From IMG/VR virus record IMGVR_UViG_3300020214_000019, positions 1-51,969 of that record: DNA of 51,969 bases; one strand, given 5' to 3'. Positions 33,677 to 42,777 of the stretch are shown one piece after another (position 1 is the stretch's first letter; each line of letters opens with the position of its first letter). The notes under the pieces were generated by a model, which saw nothing but the letters and a program-made list of their open reading frames with translations, did not search any database and was not told the origin of the DNA. Position numbers and translations under genes: made by a program. Source of the DNA: a virus.

Positions 33677-35281
33677 ATGGGTAAAACTAACAGAAGTGTA
33701 TCCCCACAAGCTAAAAAAATAATTGGTACATATATTAAATTAGCTAACAAGCTTGGATTCCACCCATCTCGTTCAGATTTAATTAATTACGGAATATCTA
33801 GAGATTCAATTAGGCAGCATTTTGGTAATTTTTTGTCATTAAAAAGCTTAGTTATTAAAAACTGTTCAAAGTCCTTAACATCAGTAATAGATCCAGAATT
33901 TTTTAAAAATGAAAAATTAGCAGCAATTAAAAAAGATATTAAAGTTTATAAAAAGTTTGTTATAACCACAGCCGTTACAGGATGCTCCGTAGATACAAAT
34001 TTTTATAAATCTATTAAAAACTATTGCAAAGAAAATAAGGCAAAACTTTTAATTTTATTATCTAATGACCCTGGTTCTAGGATTAACGTGGCAATTGATC
34101 CAGTTATTAAAAATGAGCATATTATTTTTGCCGATGTCGCTCTTAATTCAAATTTTTTTATAAGCACCATTAAACTAACAGCTAAGCAAATAGATCCCGT
34201 AACAAGCCTATCCAGAATAGGGCAACGTTCGGGCAGTTTTGTGTACGCGTCGCCTAAGCAAAGACTTTTAACTGCTCCAACATCAAACGAAAAGATGCCC
34301 CATGTGCTAATGACCACAGGTGCTATAACAAAACCAGAATATTTACCTAGAAAATACATGAACGCACGAACTTCATATATAGCCCATCACGATCATGTTA
34401 TGGGAGCTGTTATAGTAGAAATCGAAAACGACGATATTTATCATTATAGACAAATACAATCAAATTTAAATGGTGAATTTGTAGATTTAGGTTTTTGTTA
34501 TTCCGAAAATAAAGTTTCAAAAATGGGTCCAGAAGCCTTTGTTTTGGGTGATTCACATGTAACCGAAACGGACGAGAGTGCTGAAAGAGCATGGGAAGAA
34601 GCTTTTGATTATACTGGATGTAAAGACGTTGTGCTGCATGACATGTTTTCTGGAGTTTCAATTAACCACCATGAAGAACACAATAAAATTAATAGAGCAA
34701 GACTTGCAATGGAAAACAAACTAAGTCTTTTAGATGAATTAAAAGAAGTCGGCAAGTTTATTAATAAATGGACCGACAAAGCTAGAAAAATAATTATTGT
34801 AGATAGCAATCATCATGATTTCTTATCAAAACATTATTTGCAAAAAGGTAAATACATAGAAGATCCTCAAAATCATTATATTGGCTGTTTATTAGCTGCG
34901 GCAATGCTGGAAGGTAAAAATCCTTTACAGTATGCCATGGAAAAAATAGTTAAGATTAAAAACCCAGAAAAAGTTCTTTGGCTTAAAAGAGATCAGGATT
35001 ATAAAATTGCTGGAATAGAAATTGGTTGCCATGGTGACAAAGGCTCTAACGGTTCCAGAGGATCTTTAAGGGCTATGGAAAATGCTTATGGTAATTCCGT
35101 TAGCGGTCACGCCCATACCCCCATGATCTTAAGAGGTGCCTGGCAGGTAGGCACCTCTAGCCATTTAAAGCTTGATTATAACCAAGGGCCGTCTTCATGG
35201 CTACATACCTCATGCCTTGTCTATAAGAACGGCTCCAGGCAGCTTATAAACTCAATTAGAGGCCATTGGCGCTGCAAATAG
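33677..35281 (+). CDS. A1-like metallophosphoesterase
   Basis: A 534-residue protein with calcineurin-like metal motifs in order: VLGDSHVTETD, VVLHDMFSG, VDSNHHDFLSKH, IGCHGDKGSNGS and SGHAHTPMI. The N-terminal 80 residues contain an HTH-like part (PSRSDLINYGISRDSIRQHF). It resembles the T5 A1-type first-step-transfer/host DNA-degradation proteins in size and motif layout. I infer a nuclease or phosphatase acting on host DNA or nucleotides. A perfect 10-bp hairpin lies in the coding sequence at 35132-35158. Confidence 0.6.
   Translation: MGKTNRSVSPQAKKIIGTYIKLANKLGFHPSRSDLINYGISRDSIRQHFGNFLSLKSLVIKNCSKSLTSVIDPEFFKNEKLAAIKKDIKVYKKFVITTAVTGCSVDTNFYKSIKNYCKENKAKLLILLSNDPGSRINVAIDPVIKNEHIIFADVALNSNFFISTIKLTAKQIDPVTSLSRIGQRSGSFVYASPKQRLLTAPTSNEKMPHVLMTTGAITKPEYLPRKYMNARTSYIAHHDHVMGAVIVEIENDDIYHYRQIQSNLNGEFVDLGFCYSENKVSKMGPEAFVLGDSHVTETDESAERAWEEAFDYTGCKDVVLHDMFSGVSINHHEEHNKINRARLAMENKLSLLDELKEVGKFINKWTDKARKIIIVDSNHHDFLSKHYLQKGKYIEDPQNHYIGCLLAAAMLEGKNPLQYAMEKIVKIKNPEKVLWLKRDQDYKIAGIEIGCHGDKGSNGSRGSLRAMENAYGNSVSGHAHTPMILRGAWQVGTSSHLKLDYNQGPSSWLHTSCLVYKNGSRQLINSIRGHWRCK
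35132..35158 (+). repeat. Perfect inverted repeat inside the A1-like gene
   Basis: AGAGGTGCCT, a 7-base loop, then AGGCACCTCT: ten perfect pairs, GC-rich against an AT-rich background. It lies within codons, so it may be a recognition site, an RNA element, or codon-level chance. Confidence 0.5.
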
Positions 35282-35427
35282 GCAGTTATAATAAGTTATT
35301 CCCCTCATCTGGTAAATTTCAACAAACTTTGCTTTATAAGACACATTAAGTATTTGTAATCATTAGCCTATTTTACCATTTTCTTTTATCTTAATCTTAT
35401 ATTAGTTATTTACTTGAGGATTATGCT

Positions 35428-35790
35428 TTGTTTAAAAAAGATAAGCGATATCGGTCATTTAAAAAAGAAAAAGAAGATTTTCACGGCGAAATTCGCAGCT
35501 TACAAAAAGCAATAAAAGAGCTGAAAAAAGAAGTATCCCGCTTAAGAAAATATGAGGAATATTGTTTACAAAATGAACACTTTGTAAAAAAAAGGACAGA
35601 AAAAAAGCAAGTATTTAAAAACAGAAGGGTTTTAGAAAAAGAATTATTAAATGAAAAGCCACAACCAGACGCATTACAGTGTGAAAGATGTAAAACTTTT
35701 AACGTGGAACTAGTTGTTTTGTTAAATAAAACTTATGCATTTTGCAATGAATGTGACTATAGGAAAAGGATTAGCGACAATGAGAAGTAA
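35428..35790 (+). CDS. Coiled-coil zinc-ribbon protein, 120 aa
   Basis: A TTG start at 35428 behind GAGGA (35414-35418). A basic N-terminus and coiled coil (IRSLQKAIKELKKEVSRL) are followed by a C-terminal zinc ribbon, CERCKTF...FCNECDYR. The 146-base gap before it shows no clear ORF. Likely nucleic-acid binding; not recognised. Confidence 0.6.
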   Translation: MFKKDKRYRSFKKEKEDFHGEIRSLQKAIKELKKEVSRLRKYEEYCLQNEHFVKKRTEKKQVFKNRRVLEKELLNEKPQPDALQCERCKTFNVELVVLLNKTYAFCNECDYRKRISDNEK

Positions 35791-36184
35791 GATGTCAAAA
35801 AATATTTGGATACCAGATACGGATGATACCGAACTAATAAAACTATATATTAGTTTTGAAGAGACCTTTTGCAAATATAGAACTATTAGGACTAGAATAG
35901 TTCGAGAAGAGCTAGAGATTAAAAACGCAGAAAAAGATTTAACAAATTTATCCAATATTATTAAAAACTTAAAAAGTAGTCAATCTTTAATTGTATCTAT
36001 TAAAGAGTTTAAAACAATTGTTTCTAGTGAAAATTTCTTTGTCAAATTTATATACGACAAAAAGAAATCTATAAATAGTGATATATTACTATTAGAGCAA
36101 GTACAGAAAACTCTTGATGAAATACAGAAGAAGATAGATGTTAGAAAAAACTTTACAAATGTCATACATTTCAGAAAACGATAA
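35780..36184 (+). CDS. Coiled-coil protein, 134 aa
   Basis: ATG 35780 overlaps the previous stop (ATGAGAAGTAA). An earlier in-frame ATG at 35735 is inside the upstream gene and a later one lies at 35792. The protein is charged and helical throughout (EELEIKNAEKDLTNLSNI). Unknown. Confidence 0.55.
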   Translation: MRSKMSKNIWIPDTDDTELIKLYISFEETFCKYRTIRTRIVREELEIKNAEKDLTNLSNIIKNLKSSQSLIVSIKEFKTIVSSENFFVKFIYDKKKSINSDILLLEQVQKTLDEIQKKIDVRKNFTNVIHFRKR

Positions 36185-36371
36185 GATCCGCATCTTAAGC
36201 GATTCTGATTTTATCTGCAATAAAAAGCTGTCAAATAGTTTAAACGTTGCACTGGAAAAGTATCCAGATGGAGCACCCGCTAAATTTATATGTAAAGTTT
36301 TAAATTTAACTCCTGAATCTTACAAGCAAATTCTAGAATCTACCCTAAATAAGATTAAAAAAAATATGTAA
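36138..36371 (+). CDS. Small protein, 77 aa
   Basis: A 77-residue protein with a helical hairpin-like pattern (SNSLNVALEKYPDGAPAKFI). It overlaps the previous gene by 47 bases if ATG 36138 is used; ATG 36159 is an alternative. AGAAG precedes 36138. It lies 38 bases upstream of the polymerase gene. Unknown. Confidence 0.5.
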   Translation: MLEKTLQMSYISENDKIRILSDSDFICNKKLSNSLNVALEKYPDGAPAKFICKVLNLTPESYKQILESTLNKIKKNM

Positions 36372-36409
36372 ATTCGTAAATCTGTGGTAATATTACTTCA
36401 GGTAAACGA

Positions 36410-39400
36410 ATGTCTAAGTTCAAACAATTAATTTCACCACATTCACATTCGCACTATAGCCTAGATGGTGCTGCAACTGTTCAACAAATAATTAAAAGAA
36501 ACATAGAACTTGGGGCAACTCATGTGACATTGACAGAACATGGGAACATGAATTCTGCGATGGAACTTTTTTATCTATGTAAAAAGTTAAATGTAAAGCC
36601 TATTCTTGGAATAGAAGCTTACGTAGAAACTCCGTTTTTAGATTTTTATAGAGGCTATTACGAAAAAACCATAGAAGAAAAAAACTTAGAGAAAAAGCTG
36701 CAAAAAGTTGAAACAAAATTAAAAAATCATTATGTGCATTTAACGATACATTTTAAAGATATTGTTGCCTATAGATATTTTTGCCAATTAACACCTCTTA
36801 TGGAAGAAAGGGCTGTTGTAAAATTTGGAGAAAGAAAACCCGTTTTAAAATGGCATGAGCTTCAAAAAATGTCTGGTCATATTACTTTAGGGTCTAGTTG
36901 CTTAGTTGGTGCAGTTCAATCAATGATTTATACCAAGTTTAACACTAGTGAGCCCAATTTAGCCGAAAAAGCATATTGCATGCTAAGAGAGGTTGCTGGA
37001 GCTGGTAACTTTTTTGTAGAAGTTTTTCCGCATCAAATTACCCATAACTGGAAAACCCCAAAGAAAAGTCCATCAGGACAAATCTTTACTCCAGGAGAGT
37101 TTGTACCTATAGGATGTAATAATATAGCTGTCGATGGTGACATTCAAAAAGTAGCCAATAAGTTTGTAATAGAAATGGCTAAAAAATATGGAGATAAAAT
37201 TTTAATTTCCCTCGATTCCCATTTTGCCTGGAAAGAGCAAAAATTAACTCAGGACGCTAGACTTGGTAACGGTCAAGAGCTTTGGAAGTTTCATCAATCT
37301 TATCATGTTTTAAGTACAGACGAGGCTGCGGAAGAATTAAAACACACCCTTAACTTATCAGATAAAGACATAGAAGGTTTTGTAGAGAACTCTTACGATT
37401 TTGCATCTAATTTTAATGATTTTACTATTGAAACAAATTCAGATAGATGGATTTTGCCAGAAATTCATACGGATTGGTTAAAAGATTTAAAAACTAAAAT
37501 TGACCGACATGGACGAATGGATTGGTCAAATAAAGAAATGTTGGGCAGGCTAAAAATGGAAATAGATGTTTTAGCCAAGAATGGAAAAATGAACCTACTG
37601 TCTTACTTTTTTACAGTAGAGGATATGGCGAACTTTTGCAGGAAAAACGATATATTAATTAATGTGAGAGGTAGTGCTGGAGGCTCATTACTACTTTACT
37701 TATTAGGCGTTAGCGCTGTTAACCCTTTAAAACACAACTTGTCTTTTGAACGATTTCTAACGCTTGGCCGTATTAAAGCAAATACTCTTCCTGACGTTGA
37801 TATCGATATTTCTGCTACGGGTAGGGATAAGGTTATTGAGTATTTACAAAACAAATACAAAGACGGATTTTGTAGGATTTCTACTGATAGTTTATTAAAA
37901 CTAAAGTCATCCATAAAAGACGCTGAAAGGGCTATATTAGGAACTGTTACGAACGAAACAGAAAAATTATGTAAATCATTACCGTCCGAACCTCAAGGAG
38001 TTGACAGTAAGGAATTTGTTAAAGGATTTACAGATTCTAACGGTAACTACCATCAAGGTCTTATAGAGCAAAATCAAGAATTAAAAAATTACGCCAAGAA
38101 CAATCCTAAAATCTGGCAATCAGTAATGGAAATGCTTGGTATTATAAGACAAAAAAGCAGTCACGCTTGCGGCGTTGTTATAGCAAATAAGCCTATACAA
38201 AATTATTGTCCAATCATTAAAATAAATGATGTTGTTTTAACTGGATTTTCACCTAAATCAGTAGAGCTAGCTGGACTAGTAAAATATGACCTATTAGGCT
38301 TAAACACACTAGTTGATATTCAAGGCTGTTTAGAATCAATTAGACAAAGATTAAATACTAAAGTAGACCCATGGAATTTGCCATATTGTGAAAAATCTTT
38401 TGGAGCTTTTCAAATTGGAAAAACTGAAACTGTATTTCAATTTGATACAGAAACCGTTAAACCATTCTTAATTAGTATTAAACCTAAAAGCATAGAAGAT
38501 TTGGCTGCTATTACTTCACTAGCAAGACCTGGAACCCTTGATGCACCTTTTGGTGATGGAAGAACGCTGGCCGAAGTTTATGTAGCCCGTAAAAATGGTG
38601 AACAGATTACTTACATCAATAAAGATCTAGAGCCGATATTAAAAGATACTGCAGGTATTAATTTGTACCAAGAACAAACTATTCAAATTTTTAGAGAGCT
38701 GGCTGGGTTTACCGCTGAAGAAGCTGAAGATGTAAGAAGAGCTATCGGTAAAAAAGACGAAAAGCTGCTGTCAGTAGCCACTAATAGATTAAAAAACTCA
38801 TGTTTAACCAGAGGCTGGTCTGAATCAGAAGTTAAGCTTTTGATTGAGCAAATCATGGCATCTTCACGATACAGTTTTAATAAATCTCATTCAATTTCGT
38901 ATGCTTACGTTGCCTACGCATGTATGTATTTAAAAACTAATTACCCGCTGGACTGGTGGAAATCCGTACTTTCAAACTCCAGTAAGGACGAGCTTGCCCA
39001 TAAATTTTGGCCGTACATTTCTGATTATGTCAGCATGCCAGATATAAACAATTCTGGAAGCGATTATAAAATTGTTGGTGATAAACTTGTTGCACCATTT
39101 TCTATTATTAATGGGGTTGGTGAAAAAGCTTTTGGCCAGTTAATTAAAAACTCACCTTATTCTAGCTTAGAAGATTATGTAGTTAAAAATCATTTAAAAC
39201 AAAAGGGCGTTAAAAGTTCAGTGAATTCTGGTATTAGCAGAAAGCTTATAATTACTGGAGTCCTAGATTCTATTTTGCCAGACCCAAGTATTGACATTGA
39301 AAACAAGCTTTATGAATTTGAAAAAATTAAAGCTGTAGTTAGACAAGAATCAGTAAAATCAATACCAGAAGAATTTATTGGAGTCACATCACTTGGTAAA

Positions 39401-39859
39401 TTCTTAATGAAAAAAGAACTTATCAGTATTTATAGCGAAGATGTTAGGCCGTTAATAATGTCTAACAGGTATGGTATTAAAAACGGGTTTTCTTGGTATA
39501 CAGAAAACGGAGTTCAAGTTTTAAGCGGTCAAGAGCTTGAGGCAGCTAAAGAAGCTCAACAAAATGGTAAGATTTATAAAAACACTGTGTATGCGGGAAT
39601 TGGGTATGTAGTAAAAGAACGGTGTTTTACTTATAAAAATAAAACTAAGCAGGCTACAGAGCTTGTAATAGACTTTAACGGTGTTTTTACCAAAGAAGTA
39701 CTATGGCCACCCTATGATTCAGAAGTATCTGAAGCACCTCATGGATTTCAAGATAAATTAGTTATTGCGTTTTTTAATGCTAATAATAAAAAATTCCAAT
39801 TAAATAGCATAATTAGCCTTACCAGCGATAAAGAAGAAGACAGGTACAAAACTGTTTAA
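36410..39859 (+). CDS. dnaE: DNA polymerase III alpha (C-family, DnaE-type)
   Basis: A 1149-residue replicative polymerase. The N-terminal PHP domain is well conserved (SPHSHSHYSLDGA, 9-21; LTEHGN; PILGIEAYVE). The palm has VRGSAGGSLLLY (419-430) and the catalytic PDVDID (461-466). SSHACGVVI and the FNKSHSISYAYVAYACM region are also typical. No separate 3'-5' exonuclease domain is seen; proofreading could come from the PHP domain. A C-family enzyme combined with T4-like recombination genes is a mixed replication strategy. ATG 36410 has a modest ribosome site. Confidence 0.95.
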   Translation: MSKFKQLISPHSHSHYSLDGAATVQQIIKRNIELGATHVTLTEHGNMNSAMELFYLCKKLNVKPILGIEAYVETPFLDFYRGYYEKTIEEKNLEKKLQKVETKLKNHYVHLTIHFKDIVAYRYFCQLTPLMEERAVVKFGERKPVLKWHELQKMSGHITLGSSCLVGAVQSMIYTKFNTSEPNLAEKAYCMLREVAGAGNFFVEVFPHQITHNWKTPKKSPSGQIFTPGEFVPIGCNNIAVDGDIQKVANKFVIEMAKKYGDKILISLDSHFAWKEQKLTQDARLGNGQELWKFHQSYHVLSTDEAAEELKHTLNLSDKDIEGFVENSYDFASNFNDFTIETNSDRWILPEIHTDWLKDLKTKIDRHGRMDWSNKEMLGRLKMEIDVLAKNGKMNLLSYFFTVEDMANFCRKNDILINVRGSAGGSLLLYLLGVSAVNPLKHNLSFERFLTLGRIKANTLPDVDIDISATGRDKVIEYLQNKYKDGFCRISTDSLLKLKSSIKDAERAILGTVTNETEKLCKSLPSEPQGVDSKEFVKGFTDSNGNYHQGLIEQNQELKNYAKNNPKIWQSVMEMLGIIRQKSSHACGVVIANKPIQNYCPIIKINDVVLTGFSPKSVELAGLVKYDLLGLNTLVDIQGCLESIRQRLNTKVDPWNLPYCEKSFGAFQIGKTETVFQFDTETVKPFLISIKPKSIEDLAAITSLARPGTLDAPFGDGRTLAEVYVARKNGEQITYINKDLEPILKDTAGINLYQEQTIQIFRELAGFTAEEAEDVRRAIGKKDEKLLSVATNRLKNSCLTRGWSESEVKLLIEQIMASSRYSFNKSHSISYAYVAYACMYLKTNYPLDWWKSVLSNSSKDELAHKFWPYISDYVSMPDINNSGSDYKIVGDKLVAPFSIINGVGEKAFGQLIKNSPYSSLEDYVVKNHLKQKGVKSSVNSGISRKLIITGVLDSILPDPSIDIENKLYEFEKIKAVVRQESVKSIPEEFIGVTSLGKFLMKKELISIYSEDVRPLIMSNRYGIKNGFSWYTENGVQVLSGQELEAAKEAQQNGKIYKNTVYAGIGYVVKERCFTYKNKTKQATELVIDFNGVFTKEVLWPPYDSEVSEAPHGFQDKLVIAFFNANNKKFQLNSIISLTSDKEEDRYKTV

Positions 39860-39860
39860 C

Positions 39861-39888
39861 TTGGCATGAACTTTGCGTTATTGTGTCT
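39861..39888 (+). promoter_or_regulatory. Sigma-54-like promoter P4
   Basis: TTGGCATGAACTTTGCGTTATT, with GG at 39863-39864 and GC at 39875-39876, starting one base after the polymerase stop. The TATTATAAAACC element follows at 39903. It leads to the gene at 39929 (AGGGAGG ribosome site) and probably the SSB/RecA unit. Confidence 0.55.
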
Positions 39889-39928
39889 TTTTATAGGTTT
39901 GCTATTATAAAACCATAGGGAGGCCACA

Positions 39929-40204
39929 ATGGATAATAAAATTGAAATGTCAGTAGAGCAGTACTTAAGCCTAAAAAGACAAATTGAAGAGTTGGAAAAA
40001 CAATTAGAGCCAGTTAAAAAAGAATTAGAAGAGCACGCTAAAGTTCAACCAGAAAAGACCTTCATGGCTTTTGGGCACAAAGTTTCATTAGTGGATGCCA
40101 CAAGAGAGCATTTCGAGCTTAAAAAAGCTAAAGAAATCATTGCATCAGAAGTTCTTTTACCGTTTATCAAAGATATTCATTATACTCAGCTTAGGGTTAA
40201 ATAA
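39929..40204 (+). CDS. Helical protein, 91 aa
   Basis: The N-terminal half is a coiled coil (YLSLKRQIEELEKQLEPVKK); the C-terminal half contains KTFMAFGHKVSLVDATREHF. Strong ribosome site AGGGAGG. First gene after P4. Small proteins of this layout occur near phage recombination genes, but no function is assigned. Confidence 0.65.
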   Translation: MDNKIEMSVEQYLSLKRQIEELEKQLEPVKKELEEHAKVQPEKTFMAFGHKVSLVDATREHFELKKAKEIIASEVLLPFIKDIHYTQLRVK

Positions 40205-40206
40205 AT

Positions 40207-40491
40207 ATGGAATACGGTATTTGTCCAGTTTGCAACGGCAGTTCAAGAGCATTGGCTGGTCATTTGAATGGCGGTAAGTATATTCGTGGGTACGATGAAA
40301 AAACTGACACGCTTCCCTGTTTTAATTGTGGCGGACAAACTATGGCAGGAGTTGCTACAGGTAAAGTGTTACTTAACAAAAACAAAATGCCGTGCCATCA
40401 TGAGTATAAATTAATTTTTTTGGGTAACTGTTGGACAAAAAGTATTTGCAATCATTGTGGTTTTAAATACGAAATCGATTCTAGCGACTGA
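40207..40491 (+). CDS. Zinc-ribbon protein, 94 aa
   Basis: CPVCNGS (6-12), CFNCGGQ and a terminal CNHCGFKYE give at least two zinc-binding knuckles, the first DnaJ-like in spacing. The start lies 2 bases after the previous stop. Possibly nucleic-acid or protein-binding. Confidence 0.65.
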   Translation: MEYGICPVCNGSSRALAGHLNGGKYIRGYDEKTDTLPCFNCGGQTMAGVATGKVLLNKNKMPCHHEYKLIFLGNCWTKSICNHCGFKYEIDSSD

Positions 40492-40502
40492 AGAGTATAA
40501 TT

Positions 40503-40605
40503 ATGATTAAAAAATTTTTGTCAACTCAGGTATCATAAAAATGAATTTGAACATCTTGAATGGGACGATTTAGATAACCAATGGATTGTAAAGAAGAAGG
40601 AGTAA
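40503..40605 (+). pseudogene. Possible frameshifted small gene
   Basis: ATG 40503 opens MIKKFLSTQ and stops at 40538. One frame over, RYHKNEFEHLEWDDLDNQWI then VKKKE runs to TAA 40603 and looks coded but lacks its own ATG. Joined by one shift near 40527 they would make about 34 residues. This may be a decayed gene, a sequencing indel or recoding. Confidence 0.25.
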
Positions 40606-40607
40606 AT

Positions 40608-40847
40608 ATGAAAGTCATAGTTAAATACAGTAATAGAAAAATGTACGATAAAGAAACCTCTAAATATGTCAACCTGGAAGAGCTAGTGTCTATGCCATTA
40701 GATTCTGTAAAAGTAATTGATAAAAGCACTGGTAATGACGTGACGGTTAACGCCCTTTTAAGCTATCTATCTAATAATACTGAAAATCAAAGCAAAGAAT
40801 CAAAAATAAGAGTTATGCGGCACTGCATCGGCCTATTGTCAACATAA
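40608..40847 (+). CDS. PhaR N-terminal (PHB accumulation regulator) domain protein
   Basis: 79 residues from ATG 40608 (AAGGAG just before; an earlier in-frame ATG at 40581 is less likely). KVIVKYSNRKMYDKETSKYV followed by NLEELVSM and VIDKSTGNDVTV matches the PHB/PHA accumulation regulator DNA-binding domain almost across its length (family pattern IKRYANRKLYDTETSRYV). The C-terminal PHA-binding part is absent. Bacterial PhaR represses phasin genes. In a phage it may act as a transcription regulator, or bind host PHA-granule targets. Confidence 0.8.
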   Translation: MKVIVKYSNRKMYDKETSKYVNLEELVSMPLDSVKVIDKSTGNDVTVNALLSYLSNNTENQSKESKIRVMRHCIGLLST

Positions 40848-40853
40848 TTAATA

Positions 40854-40887
40854 TTGATTCTGGTATAAATCTTGTATATAATACAAG
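40854..40887 (+). promoter_or_regulatory. Sigma-70 promoter with operator-like dyad
   Basis: TTGATT (40854-40859), a 17-base spacer and TATAAT (40877-40882), nearly ideal. CTTGTAT-ATA-ATACAAG (40871-40887), a perfect 7-bp dyad, overlaps the -10, so a repressor bound there would block polymerase. It starts the gene at 40910 and the SSB unit. Confidence 0.7.
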
Positions 40888-40909
40888 CAATAATTAATCA
40901 GAGGTAAAA

Positions 40910-41701
40910 ATGACTATTAAAGAAATTTTAATTCAATTTATTGAAAAAAACGCAGAGGCTAACATTAGTTTAAATAACATTCCGTATACTTACAGAGTTG
41001 GAGCTGAAGGCAATGTTAGGGCAGCTAAAGAAGCTGCAGAAAAGCTTAAAAAACAATATTTTGAAGAAGTTGCTAAAAATACCGTTATTGTTGCTGTAAA
41101 AGGTCAAAACTCAGAAGAGTTTGCTAAAATTGCTGACGCAAACTTTGAAACAATGTCTCTAAGTCACAATAGCCTAGTTGATAGACTACACCAGGCTTTA
41201 AAAACAAAATTAGCCCGTGAACAATATTCTCAGTATGAACATTCAACTCTTGTTGGTGAAATTGTAACGCTTAAAAATGAATTAGAAATTGTACATCTGC
41301 CTTTGCCAGCATTAAATACACAGGAAGCTTATTACAATCAAGACCTTAGAAAATCAATGGAATCTGTTCTTAGTAAGACTTATGGGGATTCTCTTAATTC
41401 CGTTTATCTTAAAAAGCAAATTCTAGAAAGAGCCCTGCAAAGCAGATTTGACGGTACTATGCTACCTGTAGTTCTTTATAACTACAGAGGCGAACTAGAC
41501 ACCAATTTTCTTCCTAGACCAACACAGGTAATTGATTTGGATGAAGTTACAAATCACGGCGAAGTTGAATTAGGAATTGATCTTGTAAAAAGCTTATTGG
41601 TTGATGTAAAATCAAAAATAAGGAAACCAAATAGAAGAGCGAAAGCTACTAATAAAGAAACTACTGAATTAGAAAATAAAGGAGAAGAAACAAATGAGTA
41701 A
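40910..41701 (+). CDS. Hypothetical protein, 263 aa
   Basis: A 263-residue soluble protein with a helical N-terminus (NVRAAKEAAEKLKKQYFEEV) and a Lys/Arg-rich tail (SKIRKPNRRAKATNKETTEL). It overlaps the SSB gene start by 8 bases, so it is co-translated and may be a partner in replication. Family not recognised. Confidence 0.65.
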   Translation: MTIKEILIQFIEKNAEANISLNNIPYTYRVGAEGNVRAAKEAAEKLKKQYFEEVAKNTVIVAVKGQNSEEFAKIADANFETMSLSHNSLVDRLHQALKTKLAREQYSQYEHSTLVGEIVTLKNELEIVHLPLPALNTQEAYYNQDLRKSMESVLSKTYGDSLNSVYLKKQILERALQSRFDGTMLPVVLYNYRGELDTNFLPRPTQVIDLDEVTNHGEVELGIDLVKSLLVDVKSKIRKPNRRAKATNKETTELENKGEETNE

Positions 41702-42767
41702 CGAAAACTTTAAAGTCGGTGCCACACGATTCGGGGGTTCAGCTGGATCTAAACAGACATGGCATAAATTGGAAGCTGGGGATAACGTGTATAGAATCCT
41801 GCCCCCGCTTTTTAGCCTTGCCGAAAAAGGCCAATATAGCAAATTTTATGCTTTCCATGGCGGTTTTAGAACCAGTAACGGACGCGTAAATATGTTCCGA
41901 TGCTTGGAAGTAAAAGATAATAAAACTAAGTTAGTTAAAGTACATTGCCCAGTTTGCGATATGGTTACTGAAAATATGGCTAAGTACAAACTTGTTAAAG
42001 ATGCAGTAGCTGCTGGAAAAGCAACCGAAGAGCAAGCTAAAAAGTTTTGGATGGAAAAAGTGTTTCCATTTAAAGTTCAAAAAGCTTTCTTCATGAACGC
42101 TATTAGTCAATCAAATCAAATTGGCGTACTTGGTATTCCATATAAAGCTTGGCAATCTGTTGATCATGTAATCCAGTCTACTCATAAAACTCTTGGTATT
42201 GATATTACTGGAGTTGAAGGAGCTTGGCTTAAGATTAAAAAAATTCAGCCTTACCCTGGTTCTAAAGATACCAGTTATGGTGCTGAACTTATTTATGAAC
42301 AAAATGGAACAACTTTTAGTCTAAAACGACATGTTCTTTTACCAGATGCTATTCAGTCTCTGCAGACTACAGCGTTTGATGTTGGTAACCTGTACAGAAC
42401 CATTAGCCTAGAAGATGCCGCATCTTTGGTAGCTACTCCGCCAGAATTGCGTGCAGAACTTGCTGACCGTATTTTTATGCGCGAAAAACAAGCTAATCCA
42501 GAAGCTCAAAATCCATTGGAAACACAAATTCCAGGGACTACGGCTAAAGCTGTTGGGCGTATTGAAAATACCCCAGATGGCAGTTTTCAGGTTTCTACAC
42601 CAAACTTGCCTAAAGACTGGAATACACCTGGTTCTGTAGTAAATATACAAGTTGAAAAAACTAGTCTAAATCAAGCTCAGCCAGCAGTTGGCAAAACCCA
42701 GTTAGCTACTGCTAGCGATGTTGGCGCAATGTCAGATGAAGAGTTTGCCAATATCTTTGGTCAATAA
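41694..42767 (+). CDS. Single-stranded DNA-binding protein (gp32-like)
   Basis: A 357-residue protein with a zinc-binding CPVCD motif in the N-terminal half (a Cys earlier in FRCLEV and a His in VHCPVC could complete it), aromatic-rich beta segments, a flexible Pro/Asn/Gln linker and an acidic tip, GAMSDEEFANIFGQ, typical of SSBs that recruit partner proteins. It sits upstream of UvsY-like and RecA/UvsX genes, the T4-like recombination order. A GAAA-loop hairpin follows immediately. Confidence 0.75.
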   Translation: MSNENFKVGATRFGGSAGSKQTWHKLEAGDNVYRILPPLFSLAEKGQYSKFYAFHGGFRTSNGRVNMFRCLEVKDNKTKLVKVHCPVCDMVTENMAKYKLVKDAVAAGKATEEQAKKFWMEKVFPFKVQKAFFMNAISQSNQIGVLGIPYKAWQSVDHVIQSTHKTLGIDITGVEGAWLKIKKIQPYPGSKDTSYGAELIYEQNGTTFSLKRHVLLPDAIQSLQTTAFDVGNLYRTISLEDAASLVATPPELRAELADRIFMREKQANPEAQNPLETQIPGTTAKAVGRIENTPDGSFQVSTPNLPKDWNTPGSVVNIQVEKTSLNQAQPAVGKTQLATASDVGAMSDEEFANIFGQ

Positions 42768-42777
42768 AACAATCAAC

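Noticed and set aside
34021-34809. Minus-strand ORFs over the A1-like gene
   Set aside because: Antisense shadows: Ser/Leu-rich translations and no ribosome sites.
42408-42650. Minus and plus ORFs over the SSB linker
   Set aside because: They share sequence with the SSB frame, which has the acidic tip and zinc motif.
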